A stretch of DNA of 57,469 nt from Muribaculaceae bacterium (GCA_023664185.1 JAMPGA010000005.1:1-57469), one strand, 5' to 3'; positions 38,762-49,447 are shown, counted from the first letter of the stretch. Translations and numbers: made by a program. The notes: a model not told the origin generated them from the letters alone.

Positions 38762-38834
38762 CCAACAAATATCAATTTTTCATCACAGGATTTTTGAAGT
38801 TCTCAATTTTCAAACCTTACTAACCAACAAATTA

Positions 38835-41800
38835 ATGCAAAGACTTTTACTTCCGATTGTCATGGCGACGTTTACGGCAGCGATAGGAGCAAGCGCAGCC
38901 GAGACTTTGCCATATATCAATCCCGGCGAAGATCTGTCTACTGTCACTGTGCAGGGACACGGCTCGAAGTCATGGGATATTTACCAGAAGGTTGTGGCTC
39001 AGGGCAAGTCGTTCAGAATAGCCCCTGTGAACACCTCGACCGTGGGCGACGCATGGCTCTGGACACCGGCTTTGCCCCTTGAAGAGGGCAAATATTATGA
39101 GATCTCGGCTCTGAGCTGCGTGCAGTCCAAAAACGGCACTCTGCAGTATGAGGTGTATCTATGCTCCTCACCCGCCAGCACAGCCTCGAAGACCAAGTTA
39201 GCCACTCACGACATCACAAGCGGCACCACCTTTGCCACCTACTCGACCTATGTGAAGGGTGATGCCTCTAAACCATATGTGGGCTTCCACAACATCTGTA
39301 AGGGCAACTACCGTTTCTTCTATCTCGACGACATCACCGTGCGCGAGATAGACGGCACTGTGCCCGGCGAAGCCACTTCGCTCTCGGCCGTCAACACCTC
39401 GCTGAAAGATGTGACCGTCACCTTCACTCTTCCCCAAAAGACCATCGTAGGTGAGACACTCCCCTCCATTAGCGACGTTGTACTCTATCGCAACGGTGTG
39501 GAGGTGAACCGCTGGGGAGCTTCGCAGCCCGGCGCTCAGCTCTCTTACTCGGAGACCGTCTCATCGCTTGGCAACAATGAATATGCCGTCGAGGCTTACT
39601 TCGAGGGTCGTCCCGGCCTCAAAGCCTCGACCACTGTGACTGTAGGGGGCAACCAGAGCGACTACACGCCCACAGTCTACAGCTACGACAAGACTCACGG
39701 CAACAACTACATGGCTCCCGCAGTCTATATCCCGGACGAGGGTGTGTTCATCTCATGGGCACCCTATGATGCCGGCACAGACCCCGACACCAACGAGCCT
39801 GTGGCAGTGACTTACACTGTAACTCGCGTGCAGGACGGCACGGTGATAGCCAACGAAGTCTCAGACACTTCGTTTATGGATGGAGGAGCCCTGAACGATG
39901 CTCTGGCGCTCTATACATACAAGGTGAAAGCCAACTACAGCGGCACATCCAAGGATCTCTACACCACAAACACTGTATCTATCCACAATCCTGCTCCATT
40001 CCATACTGCCTTCTCGCAGATGTCGTTCTATGAATATTCATACTACGACGGCGACCTCGACAGCAGCTCGTGGGCATTTATCAACAAAGGCACAGATGCC
40101 TATCGTTATGGCGCTTCGCTTTTCTTCCGCACACGTGTGGGCAAGGACTGGCTCTTCACTCCCGGCATCAACCTGCAGGCCGGCAAGACTTATCGCTTTG
40201 ACGTCGACGTTAACAGCCTCAACCTCATACCCACAAACGTGGGCTTTGCTCTGAAGCTGGGCAAGTCGAACACACCCGAGGGCGTGACAGTAAGCCTGGT
40301 TGACGAGTTTGTGCTCAACGACATGATAGCCGACACCTACTCAGGCTTCTACACCCCCGCGCAGGATGAGATGGTATTTGTGGGTATGTATGGCTACAAT
40401 CCCTCTGAAGATGCCTCTTACAACGACCTCGGTGTCTCGGCTTTCTCAATCACCGAAGTTCCCGCAGGGCTCCCCGGAGCCGTGACCGACGTGGCCGTAT
40501 CGTTCTCCAAGACCGATGCTACCCAGGCCTTCGTTTCGTTCAAGGCACCTGAGATAGATGTGACCGGCTCACCTCTCACAGCCCTTACCCAGATAGACAT
40601 GCTCCTTGAAGGGGTGGTAGTGAAGACTTTCGACAATCCCACTCCCGGCCAGGAGCTTTCAGCCCAGGTGACAGTGGAGCTTGGCAAGATGGCTGAATAT
40701 ACCATTATCCCCTACAGCGCCGACGGTGCCGGTCTGAAAGCCAAGGCCGAGGTATTTATAATCGAGCCTCCCTACCAGAACGACTTCACATCCAAGTCAG
40801 ATCTCACAGGCTTCACCGTAATCAACATCGATGCCACAGGCTACACATGGGCATATCAGGGTGGGGCTGCGCGTGCATATCCCTCAAGCCAGTATGGCCA
40901 CGACGACTATCTCATCACTCCTCCCATGCACCTCGAGGGTGGCAAGTATTACAAGGTGAACTTCACCACCTGGCTGGCTCAGGTGAACGGCGGCGACCAG
41001 ACCAACGAGCTTGAGCTGCTGCTGGGCACTGCACCCACCGTCGATGCTCTCACCACCACGGTGATTGAGCCCTATACCATCACCACCAACTCCGTCTCGG
41101 CCGTGCTTCTCAAGGAGTATTTCACCGTGCCCGAGACAGGCGAATACTATCTGGCTTGGCATGCTAAGAGCCCGGCTGCAACCGCCGAGGAGATCTATGT
41201 TGACAACTTCACCATCAGCGCTCCCATCGATCCTTCGGTGCCCGATGTGGTGCAGAACCTCACAGTGACCCCCGATGCCAACGGCGCTGAGAAAGCCGAG
41301 ATCACATTTGACCTCCCCACCCTCAACATAGCCGGCGCCCCGCTCGACTACACTATATATAAATATACCATCTATCGCGACGGCACATCTATCTACAACG
41401 GATGGCCCAAAGCCGATGACACCACCATAAGCTACACCGACTCCCGTGCGACAACCGGCATGCATCTCTACACCGTGATATGCTACAAGGATAACACCAA
41501 CGCCGGCAAGGAGCTCGACGAGCTGGCCTATGTGGGAATCAACCTCCCGGCTGCAGTGGGCTATGTGAAGGCCGTTGAGAACCCCGACAACTTCGGCGAG
41601 GTCACCATCAGCTGGGAGGCTCCCGTCAACGACTATCAGGGATTCAAGCTCAACACCGACCAGCTCACCTACACCGTCGGTCGCCTCAACACCGACCTCG
41701 TCACCGGCGAGCTCTCTGAAATCATTTATGCCGAGGCAGCCACAGGCAACGAGCTCACCGTTCAGGCCAAGACCGGCAACGAGGCTCAGGAATTCTGCCG

Positions 41801-43745
41801 CTTCTTCGTGCGCCCTGCCACCTCGGCCGGCACATCGCCAACCACTGTGGTGACACGCTACATGGCCGTAGGTCAGCCTTATACACTGCCGTTCACCGAA
41901 TCGTTCCCCAACTCCAAGCCCACCAACTCGTGGATGCAGGAGGCTGTATCGCTTGCCTCGTGGGGCTTCAACACCATCAACCCCGTCACCAAGATTGGAC
42001 CCGTCGATTCTGACCACGGTCTGGCCATGATGGAGTCTATCTTTGTCGACGGCACAGCCCGCTTCTTCACCGCCCGCATCAAGGTGGAGGGTGAGAAACC
42101 GATGCTCTCGTTCTATATCTACAATCAGACAAACGACATCACCACCGACGAGAACGAGCTCATAATCGAAGTGCGCGATGAGGATTCGGAATATGAGATA
42201 CTCGCCTCGAAGACCGTCGACGAATGGGCCGAAGGGAATCCCGGATGGAAGAAAGCCATCGTTGACCTCTCGTCGATCAAGGGTCGCACTGTCTACATAG
42301 GCTTCCGTGCCATCTGCAAGAAGTTTACCTTCACCCACATCGACGCCGTGCGTGTGGCCGAAACCCCTGCTGCCGATCTGACAGCACTTTCGATCAACGT
42401 GCCCTCTGTTTACGTGGGACGCAACCACGACGTCAAGATCAATGTGCGCAACAACGGCGCCGAGACCACCGGCAACTACACCGTCAAGCTCAATCTCGAT
42501 GGCAACACCATAGCCACCGAGCAGGCCTCGGCTCTGACAGCCGGCGAGAGCAAAGAGTTTGTATTCGGCAATACTCTTGACCGCACCGCGCTGGGCAAGC
42601 ATATCTACTCGGCAGTGGTGGAATATGCCCCTGACTTCGACCAGCTCGACAATGCCGTGACCGGCACAGCGTTTGAACTTAAGGACAATGCCTTCCCCAC
42701 CGTCAACAATCTTGCAGCTGCCACTACCACGGGCAATACTCTTGTGACAGTAAGCTGGAACGAACCTGACATACCCGCTCAGGCATCGGCCACTACCGAC
42801 AACTTTGAGCAGTATCAGGGATGGCGCACTATGCAGACCGGCGGTCTGGGCGACTGGACTCTGGTAGACTATGACGAAGGCTGTGTGGGCGGCTTCCAGA
42901 ATATAGAGATGCCCAACGTGGCCTACGCCTCGCAGCAGTCGTTCTATCTGATGGATGTAAGCTATCAGAACCTCCAGTCCGATTCGCGCTACACAGCCCA
43001 CTCGGGCACCAAGACACTCGTGTCGAGCTACAATGTGGATCAGACCTACACCGACGACTATCTCATCTCGCCCCGCCTCACCGGACAGGCACAGACCATC
43101 ACATTCTGGGCCCGTGCACTCTCCGACGATTATCCCGAGAGATTCAGCGTGCTGGTGTCTTCCACCGGAACAAACATCAGGCAGTTCACCGAACTTGCAT
43201 CAGTCAGCGGCGTTGGTGGCACCTGGACTCAGTATAGCTTCGACCTCCCCGAGGGCACACTCTACTTTGCCATCGAGCACTACAACTATGGCAGCTACTT
43301 CTTCTTTGTCGACGACATCACCTTCACCCCCATGGGAGACGAGTCGCTGCAGCTTGAGGGCTACCATGTGTATCGCGACGGACAGAAGCTGACCGAGACT
43401 CCCATCAACACTCTAAGCTGGGAGGAAGACCTTGATCCAGCCATCAACAGCGCCAAATATGGTGTGACAGCTCTCTACGACCGCGGCGAGTCGCCCGTCG
43501 AGGAGGTTGAAATGTCGAGAGGCACCGTTGGCATCGACACCGCCACAGCGGGCTCAGTCCGCGTGGCAGCTGTAGAAAACGGCATCAGTGTCACAGGCGC
43601 CGACGACATGTATGTCACCGTGGCATCGGCAGCAGGTATGGTCTATACATCGTTCCTCTCCACAGGTTCCGACTTCATTCCTCTTACCCAGGGCATCTAT
43701 CTCGTCACCGTTGGCTCCAACACCTACAAGATAGCTGTGCGCTGA
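38835..43745 (+). CDS. Large secreted multidomain protein, choice-of-anchor-J and fibronectin III modules
   Basis: 1636 residues with a signal peptide (ending ASAAE). It alternates jelly-roll modules of the choice-of-anchor-J/cleaved-adhesin type with fibronectin-III-like domains. Jelly-roll modules start near residues 22, 390, 645, 1016 and 1320, marked by phrases such as [37 protein letters not shown] and [11 protein letters not shown]. FnIII-like units begin with [18 protein letters not shown] and PDVVQNLTV. The last 70 residues ([21 protein letters not shown]...[17 protein letters not shown]) look like a type IX secretion C-terminal signal. Probably a cell-surface adhesin or glycan-binding protein; no catalytic motif seen. 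Confidence 0.85.
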   Translation: MQRLLLPIVMATFTAAIGASAAETLPYINPGEDLSTVTVQGHGSKSWDIYQKVVAQGKSFRIAPVNTSTVGDAWLWTPALPLEEGKYYEISALSCVQSKNGTLQYEVYLCSSPASTASKTKLATHDITSGTTFATYSTYVKGDASKPYVGFHNICKGNYRFFYLDDITVREIDGTVPGEATSLSAVNTSLKDVTVTFTLPQKTIVGETLPSISDVVLYRNGVEVNRWGASQPGAQLSYSETVSSLGNNEYAVEAYFEGRPGLKASTTVTVGGNQSDYTPTVYSYDKTHGNNYMAPAVYIPDEGVFISWAPYDAGTDPDTNEPVAVTYTVTRVQDGTVIANEVSDTSFMDGGALNDALALYTYKVKANYSGTSKDLYTTNTVSIHNPAPFHTAFSQMSFYEYSYYDGDLDSSSWAFINKGTDAYRYGASLFFRTRVGKDWLFTPGINLQAGKTYRFDVDVNSLNLIPTNVGFALKLGKSNTPEGVTVSLVDEFVLNDMIADTYSGFYTPAQDEMVFVGMYGYNPSEDASYNDLGVSAFSITEVPAGLPGAVTDVAVSFSKTDATQAFVSFKAPEIDVTGSPLTALTQIDMLLEGVVVKTFDNPTPGQELSAQVTVELGKMAEYTIIPYSADGAGLKAKAEVFIIEPPYQNDFTSKSDLTGFTVINIDATGYTWAYQGGAARAYPSSQYGHDDYLITPPMHLEGGKYYKVNFTTWLAQVNGGDQTNELELLLGTAPTVDALTTTVIEPYTITTNSVSAVLLKEYFTVPETGEYYLAWHAKSPAATAEEIYVDNFTISAPIDPSVPDVVQNLTVTPDANGAEKAEITFDLPTLNIAGAPLDYTIYKYTIYRDGTSIYNGWPKADDTTISYTDSRATTGMHLYTVICYKDNTNAGKELDELAYVGINLPAAVGYVKAVENPDNFGEVTISWEAPVNDYQGFKLNTDQLTYTVGRLNTDLVTGELSEIIYAEAATGNELTVQAKTGNEAQEFCRFFVRPATSAGTSPTTVVTRYMAVGQPYTLPFTESFPNSKPTNSWMQEAVSLASWGFNTINPVTKIGPVDSDHGLAMMESIFVDGTARFFTARIKVEGEKPMLSFYIYNQTNDITTDENELIIEVRDEDSEYEILASKTVDEWAEGNPGWKKAIVDLSSIKGRTVYIGFRAICKKFTFTHIDAVRVAETPAADLTALSINVPSVYVGRNHDVKINVRNNGAETTGNYTVKLNLDGNTIATEQASALTAGESKEFVFGNTLDRTALGKHIYSAVVEYAPDFDQLDNAVTGTAFELKDNAFPTVNNLAAATTTGNTLVTVSWNEPDIPAQASATTDNFEQYQGWRTMQTGGLGDWTLVDYDEGCVGGFQNIEMPNVAYASQQSFYLMDVSYQNLQSDSRYTAHSGTKTLVSSYNVDQTYTDDYLISPRLTGQAQTITFWARALSDDYPERFSVLVSSTGTNIRQFTELASVSGVGGTWTQYSFDLPEGTLYFAIEHYNYGSYFFFVDDITFTPMGDESLQLEGYHVYRDGQKLTETPINTLSWEEDLDPAINSAKYGVTALYDRGESPVEEVEMSRGTVGIDTATAGSVRVAAVENGISVTGADDMYVTVASAAGMVYTSFLSTGSDFIPLTQGIYLVTVGSNTYKIAVR

Positions 43746-43768
43746 TACTTTTCCAACCCACTCTCCCC

Positions 43769-43801
43769 GAGGGCTACGGCAATGCCGTGGCCCTCTTTTT
43801 G
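43769..43801 (+). terminator. Terminator of the large surface protein gene
   Basis: GAGGGCTACGGC (43769-43780) pairs with GCCGTGGCCCTC (43784-43795) around an AAT loop, then TTTTT. The end of the T run also forms the TTTG of the queF promoter. Confidence 0.9.
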
Positions 43802-43829
43802 CATAATTTCGGAGGATTTTTTAACTTTG
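43798..43829 (+). promoter_or_regulatory. Promoter of queF-queC
   Basis: TTTG (43798-43801) and TAACTTTG (43822-43829) spaced 20 nt. The -33 box overlaps the tail of the upstream terminator. Confidence 0.78.
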
Positions 43830-43855
43830 TGACTTCATTAGAGAAACCATCTGCT

Positions 43856-44326
43856 ATGCGCAACAATCAAGAGCTCGAGGGTGTGACCCTTCTGGGAGAA
43901 ACCCGGGTGAGCTATCCCACCCAATACTGTCCCGAAATTCTGGAGACATTTGTCAACAAGCATCCCGAACGTGAGTATCTGGTCAGCTTCCTGTGTCCGG
44001 AGTTCACGTCACTGTGCCCCAAGACCGGGCAGCCCGACTTTGCCAAAATCATCATTTCATACATCCCGCGCCACCGCATGGTGGAGAGCAAGAGCCTTAA
44101 GCTCTATCTCTTCTCGTTTCGCAACCACGGCGATTTTCATGAAGACTGCGTGAATATAATCCTCAACGATCTGTGGCAACTGATGGATCCGAAATATATC
44201 GAAGTAAAGGGTATTTTCACACCCCGCGGCGGCATAGCCATCCATCCTTTCGCCTGCCAGGCCGACCCCGAGCATCAACAGCTGGCCGCACAGCGCATGG
44301 CCGAGTCTTTCCCTTCTGATTTTTAA
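43856..44326 (+). CDS. queF: NADPH-dependent 7-cyano-7-deazaguanine reductase
   Basis: Reduces preQ0 to preQ1 on the way to queuosine; 156 residues, the short type I (YkvM-like) form. [18 protein letters not shown] holds the catalytic Cys54 and Asp61; [21 protein letters not shown] is the NADPH motif. ATG 43856 is chosen because the promoter occupies the upstream open frame. queC follows after 7 nt. Confidence 0.95.
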   Translation: MRNNQELEGVTLLGETRVSYPTQYCPEILETFVNKHPEREYLVSFLCPEFTSLCPKTGQPDFAKIIISYIPRHRMVESKSLKLYLFSFRNHGDFHEDCVNIILNDLWQLMDPKYIEVKGIFTPRGGIAIHPFACQADPEHQQLAAQRMAESFPSDF

Positions 44327-44333
44327 ACCCGAT

Positions 44334-44972
44334 ATGGCTAAAGATATGCTACTTGTCCTTTCAGGCGGGATGGACTCCGTGACAATGCTCTGGGACTATC
44401 GCGACCGCATAGCCCTGGCCGTGACCTTCCAGTATGGCTCGAACCACAACAAGCGCGAGGCACGCTGCGCGCGCATAAACTGCGAGAAGGCCGGCATCGA
44501 GTGGCTGGAAATAGATCTGGCTTTCATGGGAAAATACTTCAAAAGCTCGCTGCTGAGCGGAGCCGACGCTATCCCCGAAGCCGATTATGCCGACGATAAC
44601 ATCCGCTCAACCATCGTGCCATTCCGCAACGGCATCATGCTGGCCGTGGCCGCCGGACTGGCCGAAAGCCGCGGCCTTAAGGGTGTGATGCTGGCAAATC
44701 ATGCCGGCGACCATGCCATTTATCCCGACTGCCGCCCGGAGTTTATACGTGCCATGAACGCCGCCATATCAGATGGCACTCTGGAGCATCTGCAGCTCTT
44801 TGCTCCATACACAAACATGACCAAGGGGGAGATAGCCCTGCGCGGCAAAGAGCTGGGAGTTGACTACAATCTGACCTATTCGTGCTACAAAGGGGGCGAG
44901 CAGCATTGCGGCCAGTGTGCCACATGCCGCGAACGCGAAGAAGCCCTGAAATTTGCCGGCATAAAATTATAA
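44334..44972 (+). CDS. queC: 7-cyano-7-deazaguanine synthase
   Basis: Converts 7-carboxy-7-deazaguanine to preQ0 with ATP and ammonia; 212 residues. The PP-loop motif is SGGMDS (10-15) and the zinc site uses Cys184, Cys192, Cys195 and Cys198 (GGEQHCGQCATCRERE). queD and queE are not in the window. Confidence 0.95.
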   Translation: MAKDMLLVLSGGMDSVTMLWDYRDRIALAVTFQYGSNHNKREARCARINCEKAGIEWLEIDLAFMGKYFKSSLLSGADAIPEADYADDNIRSTIVPFRNGIMLAVAAGLAESRGLKGVMLANHAGDHAIYPDCRPEFIRAMNAAISDGTLEHLQLFAPYTNMTKGEIALRGKELGVDYNLTYSCYKGGEQHCGQCATCREREEALKFAGIKL

Positions 44973-44975
44973 TCC

Positions 44976-45725
44976 ATGTCACGACCCGCAATCCTCCTGC
45001 TCACACTGGCCACTCTGTGTGGTTCTGCCGAGCTCCGAGCCGACGATACCACTGCGCCGGCCCCTCAGAAGTTTGTCACCGTCAATGCCCATATCATGGG
45101 TGGCGCAAGCTACACCACCAATAACTACATGAGTTGTTTCCCCGAAATCAGCGACATCAACTCCTCGATGGGTCCCCTCTTTGGCGTGGGTGTGGAGGGG
45201 GTGTGCAGCCTGGGCCGACACTTCAGTGTGGGCACCGGCATAAACCTCACACGCAATCAGCGCCGCATGGACATAGCCGTGAGCGGAGCCGGGAAGCCGA
45301 GTGTATCAAATGTGTTTCAGCGAAACATTTACTATGAGCTCGATTTTCCCGTCTATCTGCGTTGGGAATTCGCCATCGCCAAGGGGGTGGACTGGAATGT
45401 AGACGGAGGTCTGTATTACTCCTACGGTGTATGGGGAAACCAGAAAAACACCATCTACGATGCCAAGACCAACGATCTGGGGCAGCTAATGACATCCAAG
45501 TCTACTCTGGAGACGGGCTATTATTCCGACGACCGCGCCTTCATCAACTCCTATCGCCGCGGCGATGTGGGCGTGCATCTGGCCACCGGCCTCACCTTCA
45601 GAAACCACCTCACCGTGGGTATACGTACTCATCTCGGCATGAAGGATGTATCCCGTTCCACAGGCATAGTCAACCCCTCAGCCCACAACATCAACCTCCA
45701 GGCCCTCATCGGCTGGAGCTTCTAA
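44976..45725 (+). CDS. Outer membrane beta-barrel protein (PorT-like)
   Basis: 249 residues with a signal peptide (ending LRADD). Strand pattern and phrases such as FGVGVEGVCSLGRHFSVGTGINLTRNQ and LDFPVYLRWEFAIAKGVDWNVDGGLYYSYGVWG fit the outer-membrane beta-barrel (PorT family) fold. It starts 3 nt after queC, though no functional link to queuosine is evident. Ends in WSF, a typical barrel terminus. Confidence 0.8.
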   Translation: MSRPAILLLTLATLCGSAELRADDTTAPAPQKFVTVNAHIMGGASYTTNNYMSCFPEISDINSSMGPLFGVGVEGVCSLGRHFSVGTGINLTRNQRRMDIAVSGAGKPSVSNVFQRNIYYELDFPVYLRWEFAIAKGVDWNVDGGLYYSYGVWGNQKNTIYDAKTNDLGQLMTSKSTLETGYYSDDRAFINSYRRGDVGVHLATGLTFRNHLTVGIRTHLGMKDVSRSTGIVNPSAHNINLQALIGWSF

Positions 45726-45750
45726 GAGTTGGGAATGGAGAATGGAGAAT

Positions 45751-45876
45751 ATAACCTCGTAGAGATGAGGTGATTACAATCCCTAACCTTGGTGTGGGGC
45801 CACAAGTATACGACGCAAAACGGCCTCGGAGAGGTCGCATAAAATTAGAGCCACACCTCGGTGTGGCTCTAATTTT
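45751..45876 (+). repeat. Dispersed palindromic repeat, copy C
   Basis: ATAACCTC (45751-45758), ACCTTGGTGTGGGG (45786-45799, identical to copy A) and CGGCCTCGGAGAGGTCG (45821-45837, identical to copy A), then a large hairpin. It lies between convergent genes. Confidence 0.78.
45841..45876. terminator. Perfect bidirectional terminator between convergent genes
   Basis: AAAATTAGAGCCACAC (45841-45856) pairs with GTGTGGCTCTAATTTT (45861-45876) around CTCG, with A and T runs on either side. It probably serves both the PorT-like gene and the M13 peptidase gene. Confidence 0.85.
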
Positions 45877-45899
45877 GATATGGCTTCTACGTTGCTCTG

Positions 45900-47954
45900 T
45901 TACCAGATCACGATGCGCTCTGATTCGGGGCGGAACATGGGCTGACCTTCGGTGATGGAGAATGCTTCGAAGAAGGGAGCAATGTTACGCAGGGTAACGT
46001 TGACACGGTTCTTGCCGAGGGCGTGAACGTCGCCGGTGGTCAGCGCACGGATCTCCTCGTCGCGGATGTTGCCGGCCCAAAGGTTGGCGTAGTTCATATA
46101 GAACACCTGCTCGGGAGTGAAGCCATCGATCTTGGCCTCCTCCGACTTCACATCAACGCCCTTCTTGGCCTGGGCATCGAGGAAGGCTGTCATGGCTATG
46201 CGCAGACCACCCTGGTCGGCTATGTTCTCGCCGAGGGTGTAGGCGCCGTTGGCATGGAGGCCGGGGAGCACCTCAACTTCGTCAAACTGGGCGATGAGGC
46301 CCTTGGTCTTCTCGGCAAACTTGGCAGCATCCTCGTCGGTCCACCAGTTGGTCATGTTGCCCTTGGCGTCAAAATTGCGACCCTGATCGTCGAATCCGTG
46401 GGTCATTTCGTGGCCTATCACCACACCGATGCCGCCATAGTTCTCGGCGTCCGAGGCATTCGGATCGAAGAAGGGAGCCTGAAGAATGGCTGCCGGGAAT
46501 ACGATCTCATTTGCCATGGGGTTGTAGTAGGCGTTGACGGTCTGGGGAGTCATGCCCCACTCGGTGCGGTCCACGGGCTTACCCCATTTTGAATAAGTGT
46601 CGCGCTGATGCCACATCGACACCTCGTGCATATTCTCGTAATAAGATTTGGCTGGGTCGAGCTGCATCGACGAGTAGTCTTTCCACTTGTCGGGATAGCC
46701 GATCTTCACGGTGAAGGCAGCGAGCTTCTCGTGAGCACGAGCCTTGGTGGCGTCGCTCATCCAGTCGAGATTGTCGATGTGCTTGCCGAGGGCTGTGCGC
46801 AGATTCTCAACGAGGCCCACCATATAGTCTTTAGACGACTGGGGGAAGTATTTCTCTACATAGAGCTCGCCGATGGCCTCGCCAAGAGCACCCTCGGTGG
46901 CACGCAGTGAGCGCTTCCAGAGGGGGCGCATCTCCTGCACACCGCTCATCACCTTCGAGAACTCAAAATTGGCCTGGGTGAAGTTGTCGCTCAGCTCGGA
47001 AGATGCCTGGTTTACGTAGTTCCACAGATAATAGTCCTTTATCTCGCGGTCGGAGAGCGATGCCATGAGCTGGTTGGCACGGTCTACGCTCTTGAGCTCG
47101 GTGATGATGACCGAGTCGGGCGACTGTATCTCCATAGTCTCCACGAAGAAGCGATCCCAGGGCACGGCGGGATACATCTCCTTGAGCTGGGCAAATGAGC
47201 GGCGGTTGTTCATGCGAAGCAGATCGCGGCTCTCCTCGCGGGTGAAGGCTGAGTCGGCCAGGGCGGTCTCTATCTTCATCACATTTTTCACGATGCGGTC
47301 GGCGTCGGCTTGCGAGTAGCCGGCATTCATCATCTGCGAGGCTATGAGGGTCTTGTAGGCGTTGCGCACCTGAGTGTTGCGCTCATCGTTTTCAAGATAG
47401 TAGTCACGGTCGCCCAGACCCATGCCTCCGCCCGAGATATACATGGCATAAGCCTCCGAGTTGTCGAAGTCTTCCATGGGGCCGGCACCAAAGAAGGGGC
47501 TGGCATAGTTGCCGTGCATCCAGAGGAACAGGTCGGTCATCCCTTCGTGGGGAGTATCCTCGATTTTCTTGAGGTCGGCCAGGATGGGCTGTGCACCCTC
47601 GGCGTTGCGACGGGCAGTGTCCATGGCCTGAGAGTAGACCGTCCAGACCTTGAAAGCCACTGTTCCGGGCTCGGGATTGGTCTCGCCAAGACCCTCAACG
47701 AGTTTGCGCACACGCACCTCCGAGGAGTCGCTCAGTGTGTCGAAACGTCCGTAGCGGGCATGCTCGCCGGTGAGGGGATTTGCTTCCATCCAGCCCTTGT
47801 TGACAAACGTATAGAAGTCAGCTCCGGGAGAGGTGGTAGAGTCGATATATTCGGGGTTAAGGCTGGCAAGATGCTCAGCCTTGGGGCCGCTGCACGATAC
47901 TGCTCCTGCGGCGGCGATAGTCAGCGCGAGGGCTGAAGCGGGGATTAGTCGCAT
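45900..47954 (-). CDS. M13 family metallopeptidase (PepO/neprilysin type) lipoprotein
   Basis: 684 residues; the N terminus (AGAVSCSGPKAEH) has a lipobox, so it is an envelope lipoprotein. The zinc motif HEMTH is at about 515-519 (VIGHEMTHGFDDQG), the third ligand lies in ENIADQGG, and the substrate-binding NAYYNP motif precedes. It cleaves small peptides. It follows xseB by 31 nt in the hpt-adk-xseB run. Confidence 0.94.
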   Translation of the reverse strand: MRLIPASALALTIAAAGAVSCSGPKAEHLASLNPEYIDSTTSPGADFYTFVNKGWMEANPLTGEHARYGRFDTLSDSSEVRVRKLVEGLGETNPEPGTVAFKVWTVYSQAMDTARRNAEGAQPILADLKKIEDTPHEGMTDLFLWMHGNYASPFFGAGPMEDFDNSEAYAMYISGGGMGLGDRDYYLENDERNTQVRNAYKTLIASQMMNAGYSQADADRIVKNVMKIETALADSAFTREESRDLLRMNNRRSFAQLKEMYPAVPWDRFFVETMEIQSPDSVIITELKSVDRANQLMASLSDREIKDYYLWNYVNQASSELSDNFTQANFEFSKVMSGVQEMRPLWKRSLRATEGALGEAIGELYVEKYFPQSSKDYMVGLVENLRTALGKHIDNLDWMSDATKARAHEKLAAFTVKIGYPDKWKDYSSMQLDPAKSYYENMHEVSMWHQRDTYSKWGKPVDRTEWGMTPQTVNAYYNPMANEIVFPAAILQAPFFDPNASDAENYGGIGVVIGHEMTHGFDDQGRNFDAKGNMTNWWTDEDAAKFAEKTKGLIAQFDEVEVLPGLHANGAYTLGENIADQGGLRIAMTAFLDAQAKKGVDVKSEEAKIDGFTPEQVFYMNYANLWAGNIRDEEIRALTTGDVHALGKNRVNVTLRNIAPFFEAFSITEGQPMFRPESERIVIW

Positions 47955-47985
47955 TTTAAATTGTTGTGGTTATGCTATTTTGTTT

Positions 47986-48177
47986 TTACTGAGTTTCGAG
48001 GGTCGAGAGTATGGTGCGTAACTCCTCCTCGGTGGCTGTGAGGCGTGAGCGGCACTCCTTTATCAGCTCTGAGGCGCGGCGGGTATACTCGGCCAGGTGG
48101 TCTATGTCACACTGGTCTGACTGCATGCGCCGCAATATATCCTCGAGCTCTTTTATGCTTTCGCTATAGGTTGACAT
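47986..48177 (-). CDS. xseB: Exodeoxyribonuclease VII small subunit
   Basis: 63 residues, helical: YSESIKELEDILRRMQSDQCDIDHLAEYTRRASELIKECRSRL matches the XseB pattern (KELEDIL...L...Y..A.ELI..C...L). It partners XseA, which is not encoded here. The start overlaps the last 25 nt of adk, and the first Met fits the family. Confidence 0.85.
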   Translation of the reverse strand: MSTYSESIKELEDILRRMQSDQCDIDHLAEYTRRASELIKECRSRLTATEEELRTILSTLETQ

Positions 48178-48746
48178 GCGGGTTCGAGGGCTGAGGTGAT
48201 GCGTTCGAATATCTCTTCGATGGTGCCCAGGCCGTGGATGGGCTTATAGCTGCCCAGCTTCATGTAGAACTCGCGCAGCGGAGTGGTGGTGTCGTGGTAT
48301 ACGGCCAGGCGGCGACGTATGGTCTCCTCATTGTCGTCGCTGCGACCCGACACCTTGCCGCGGTTCAGCAGGCGCACGGTCAGCTCATCGTCGGGCACCT
48401 CAAGCCCCACCACGGCGTCGACACGGCATCCTCTCTTGGCCAGCATCTTCTCCAGAGCCTCGGCCTGCGCGATGGTGCGGGGGAAACCGTCGAAGATAAA
48501 GCCTTTTGCTGTGGGCATCAGTCGATCCACCTCGTCGGCCAGGATCTCGACCATCAGATGGTCGGGTATAAGATTGCCCTTCGAGATATACGAGTCGGCT
48601 ATCTTGCCCAGCTCGGTGCCGGCGGCTATCTGAGCGCGCAGCACATCGCCGGTAGAGATATGTGTGAGGCCATAACGGTCTATGAGCTTTTCACTTTGTG
48701 TGCCCTTGCCGCTGCCGGGGCCGCCAAACAGTACTAAATTGAACAT
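48153..48746 (-). CDS. adk: Adenylate kinase
   Basis: Interconverts ATP, ADP and AMP; 197 residues. P-loop GGPGSGKGTQ, AMP site HISTGDVLR and GFIFDGFPRTIAQAEAL are clear. NRGKVSGRSDDNEETIRRRLAVY shows the short lid without the zinc finger. The gene follows hpt by 24 nt. Confidence 0.96.
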   Translation of the reverse strand: MFNLVLFGGPGSGKGTQSEKLIDRYGLTHISTGDVLRAQIAAGTELGKIADSYISKGNLIPDHLMVEILADEVDRLMPTAKGFIFDGFPRTIAQAEALEKMLAKRGCRVDAVVGLEVPDDELTVRLLNRGKVSGRSDDNEETIRRRLAVYHDTTTPLREFYMKLGSYKPIHGLGTIEEIFERITSALEPACQPIAKA

Positions 48747-48770
48747 ATATTAGGATTGATCTTGTATATA

Positions 48771-49319
48771 TCATGCATCCTCATCGTCGAGGACATAGAT
48801 TTCGTTGAGATTTCGGGCCAGGCCATCGATGTCGAGGCCATAGCCTATAATGAATTTCACGGGTATCTCAAAACCCACATAGTCGGGCTTGACACCCGGA
48901 CACTGCAGAGCATCGGGCTTGAACAGCAGTGTGGCTATGCGCAGCGAGGCAGGCTTGAGAGCCTCAAGGTCGGCCTGGAGTTTACACATGGTGCGACCGG
49001 TGTCGATGATGTCTTCCACCACAATGACGTCGCGTCCTTCGATGCTCTGCGACAGGCCCAGCACCTCCTTCACCTTGCCCGTCGAGCCTGTGCCCTCATA
49101 GCTTTTCAGACGTATGAAGGCTATCTCGGCATCCGTGTCGATGGCACGGAAAAGGTCGATGGCAAAAGGTGCGGCGCCGTTGAGCACACAGATCAACAGC
49201 GGATTGCGACCGGCATATTCGGCCGTTATCTGCCTGCCCAGCTCCTCTACGCGGGCGCGGATACGGTCGCTTTCTATAAACGGTTTGAACGTAAGTCCCT
49301 GATAAGTTTTTCGTTTCAT
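48771..49319 (-). CDS. hpt: Hypoxanthine phosphoribosyltransferase
   Basis: Salvages hypoxanthine and guanine with PRPP; 182 residues. The PRPP motif is VIVVEDIIDTGRTM; FIRLKSYEGTGSTGKVKEV is the flexible loop and PDYVGFEIP the base pocket. First gene of a purine/envelope run (hpt, adk, xseB, M13). Confidence 0.95.
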   Translation of the reverse strand: MKRKTYQGLTFKPFIESDRIRARVEELGRQITAEYAGRNPLLICVLNGAAPFAIDLFRAIDTDAEIAFIRLKSYEGTGSTGKVKEVLGLSQSIEGRDVIVVEDIIDTGRTMCKLQADLEALKPASLRIATLLFKPDALQCPGVKPDYVGFEIPVKFIIGYGLDIDGLARNLNEIYVLDDEDA

Positions 49320-49345
49320 GGGTCTCGATTGGGGATATTTGGTTG

Positions 49346-49353
49346 CAAAGTTA
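49346..49353 (-). promoter_or_regulatory. -7 box of the hpt-adk run
   Basis: TAACTTTG on the minus strand, 26 nt before the hpt start. No clear -33; a small GGGCT/AGCCC hairpin lies just upstream (49363-49375). Confidence 0.55.
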
Positions 49354-49447
49354 CAAAATTTCGGGCTAATAGCCCTTATTTACCCCCCGGAAAATTCAAA
49401 AGCCTCATTTTCCTGGCCCGGTGATGGATAATTTCGTGGAAATTTGC

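Noticed and set aside
40884..43001. A 705-codon open frame on the minus strand inside the large surface protein gene
   Set aside because: Its composition (His/Gly/Val-rich) is the antisense of a GC-rich gene; it has no signal peptide, promoter or recognisable domain, and the plus-strand frame is clearly the real gene.
43830..43855. A preQ1 riboswitch upstream of queF
   Set aside because: The leader after the promoter is only about 20 nt, too short for a preQ1 aptamer, and no pseudoknot-like pattern is present.
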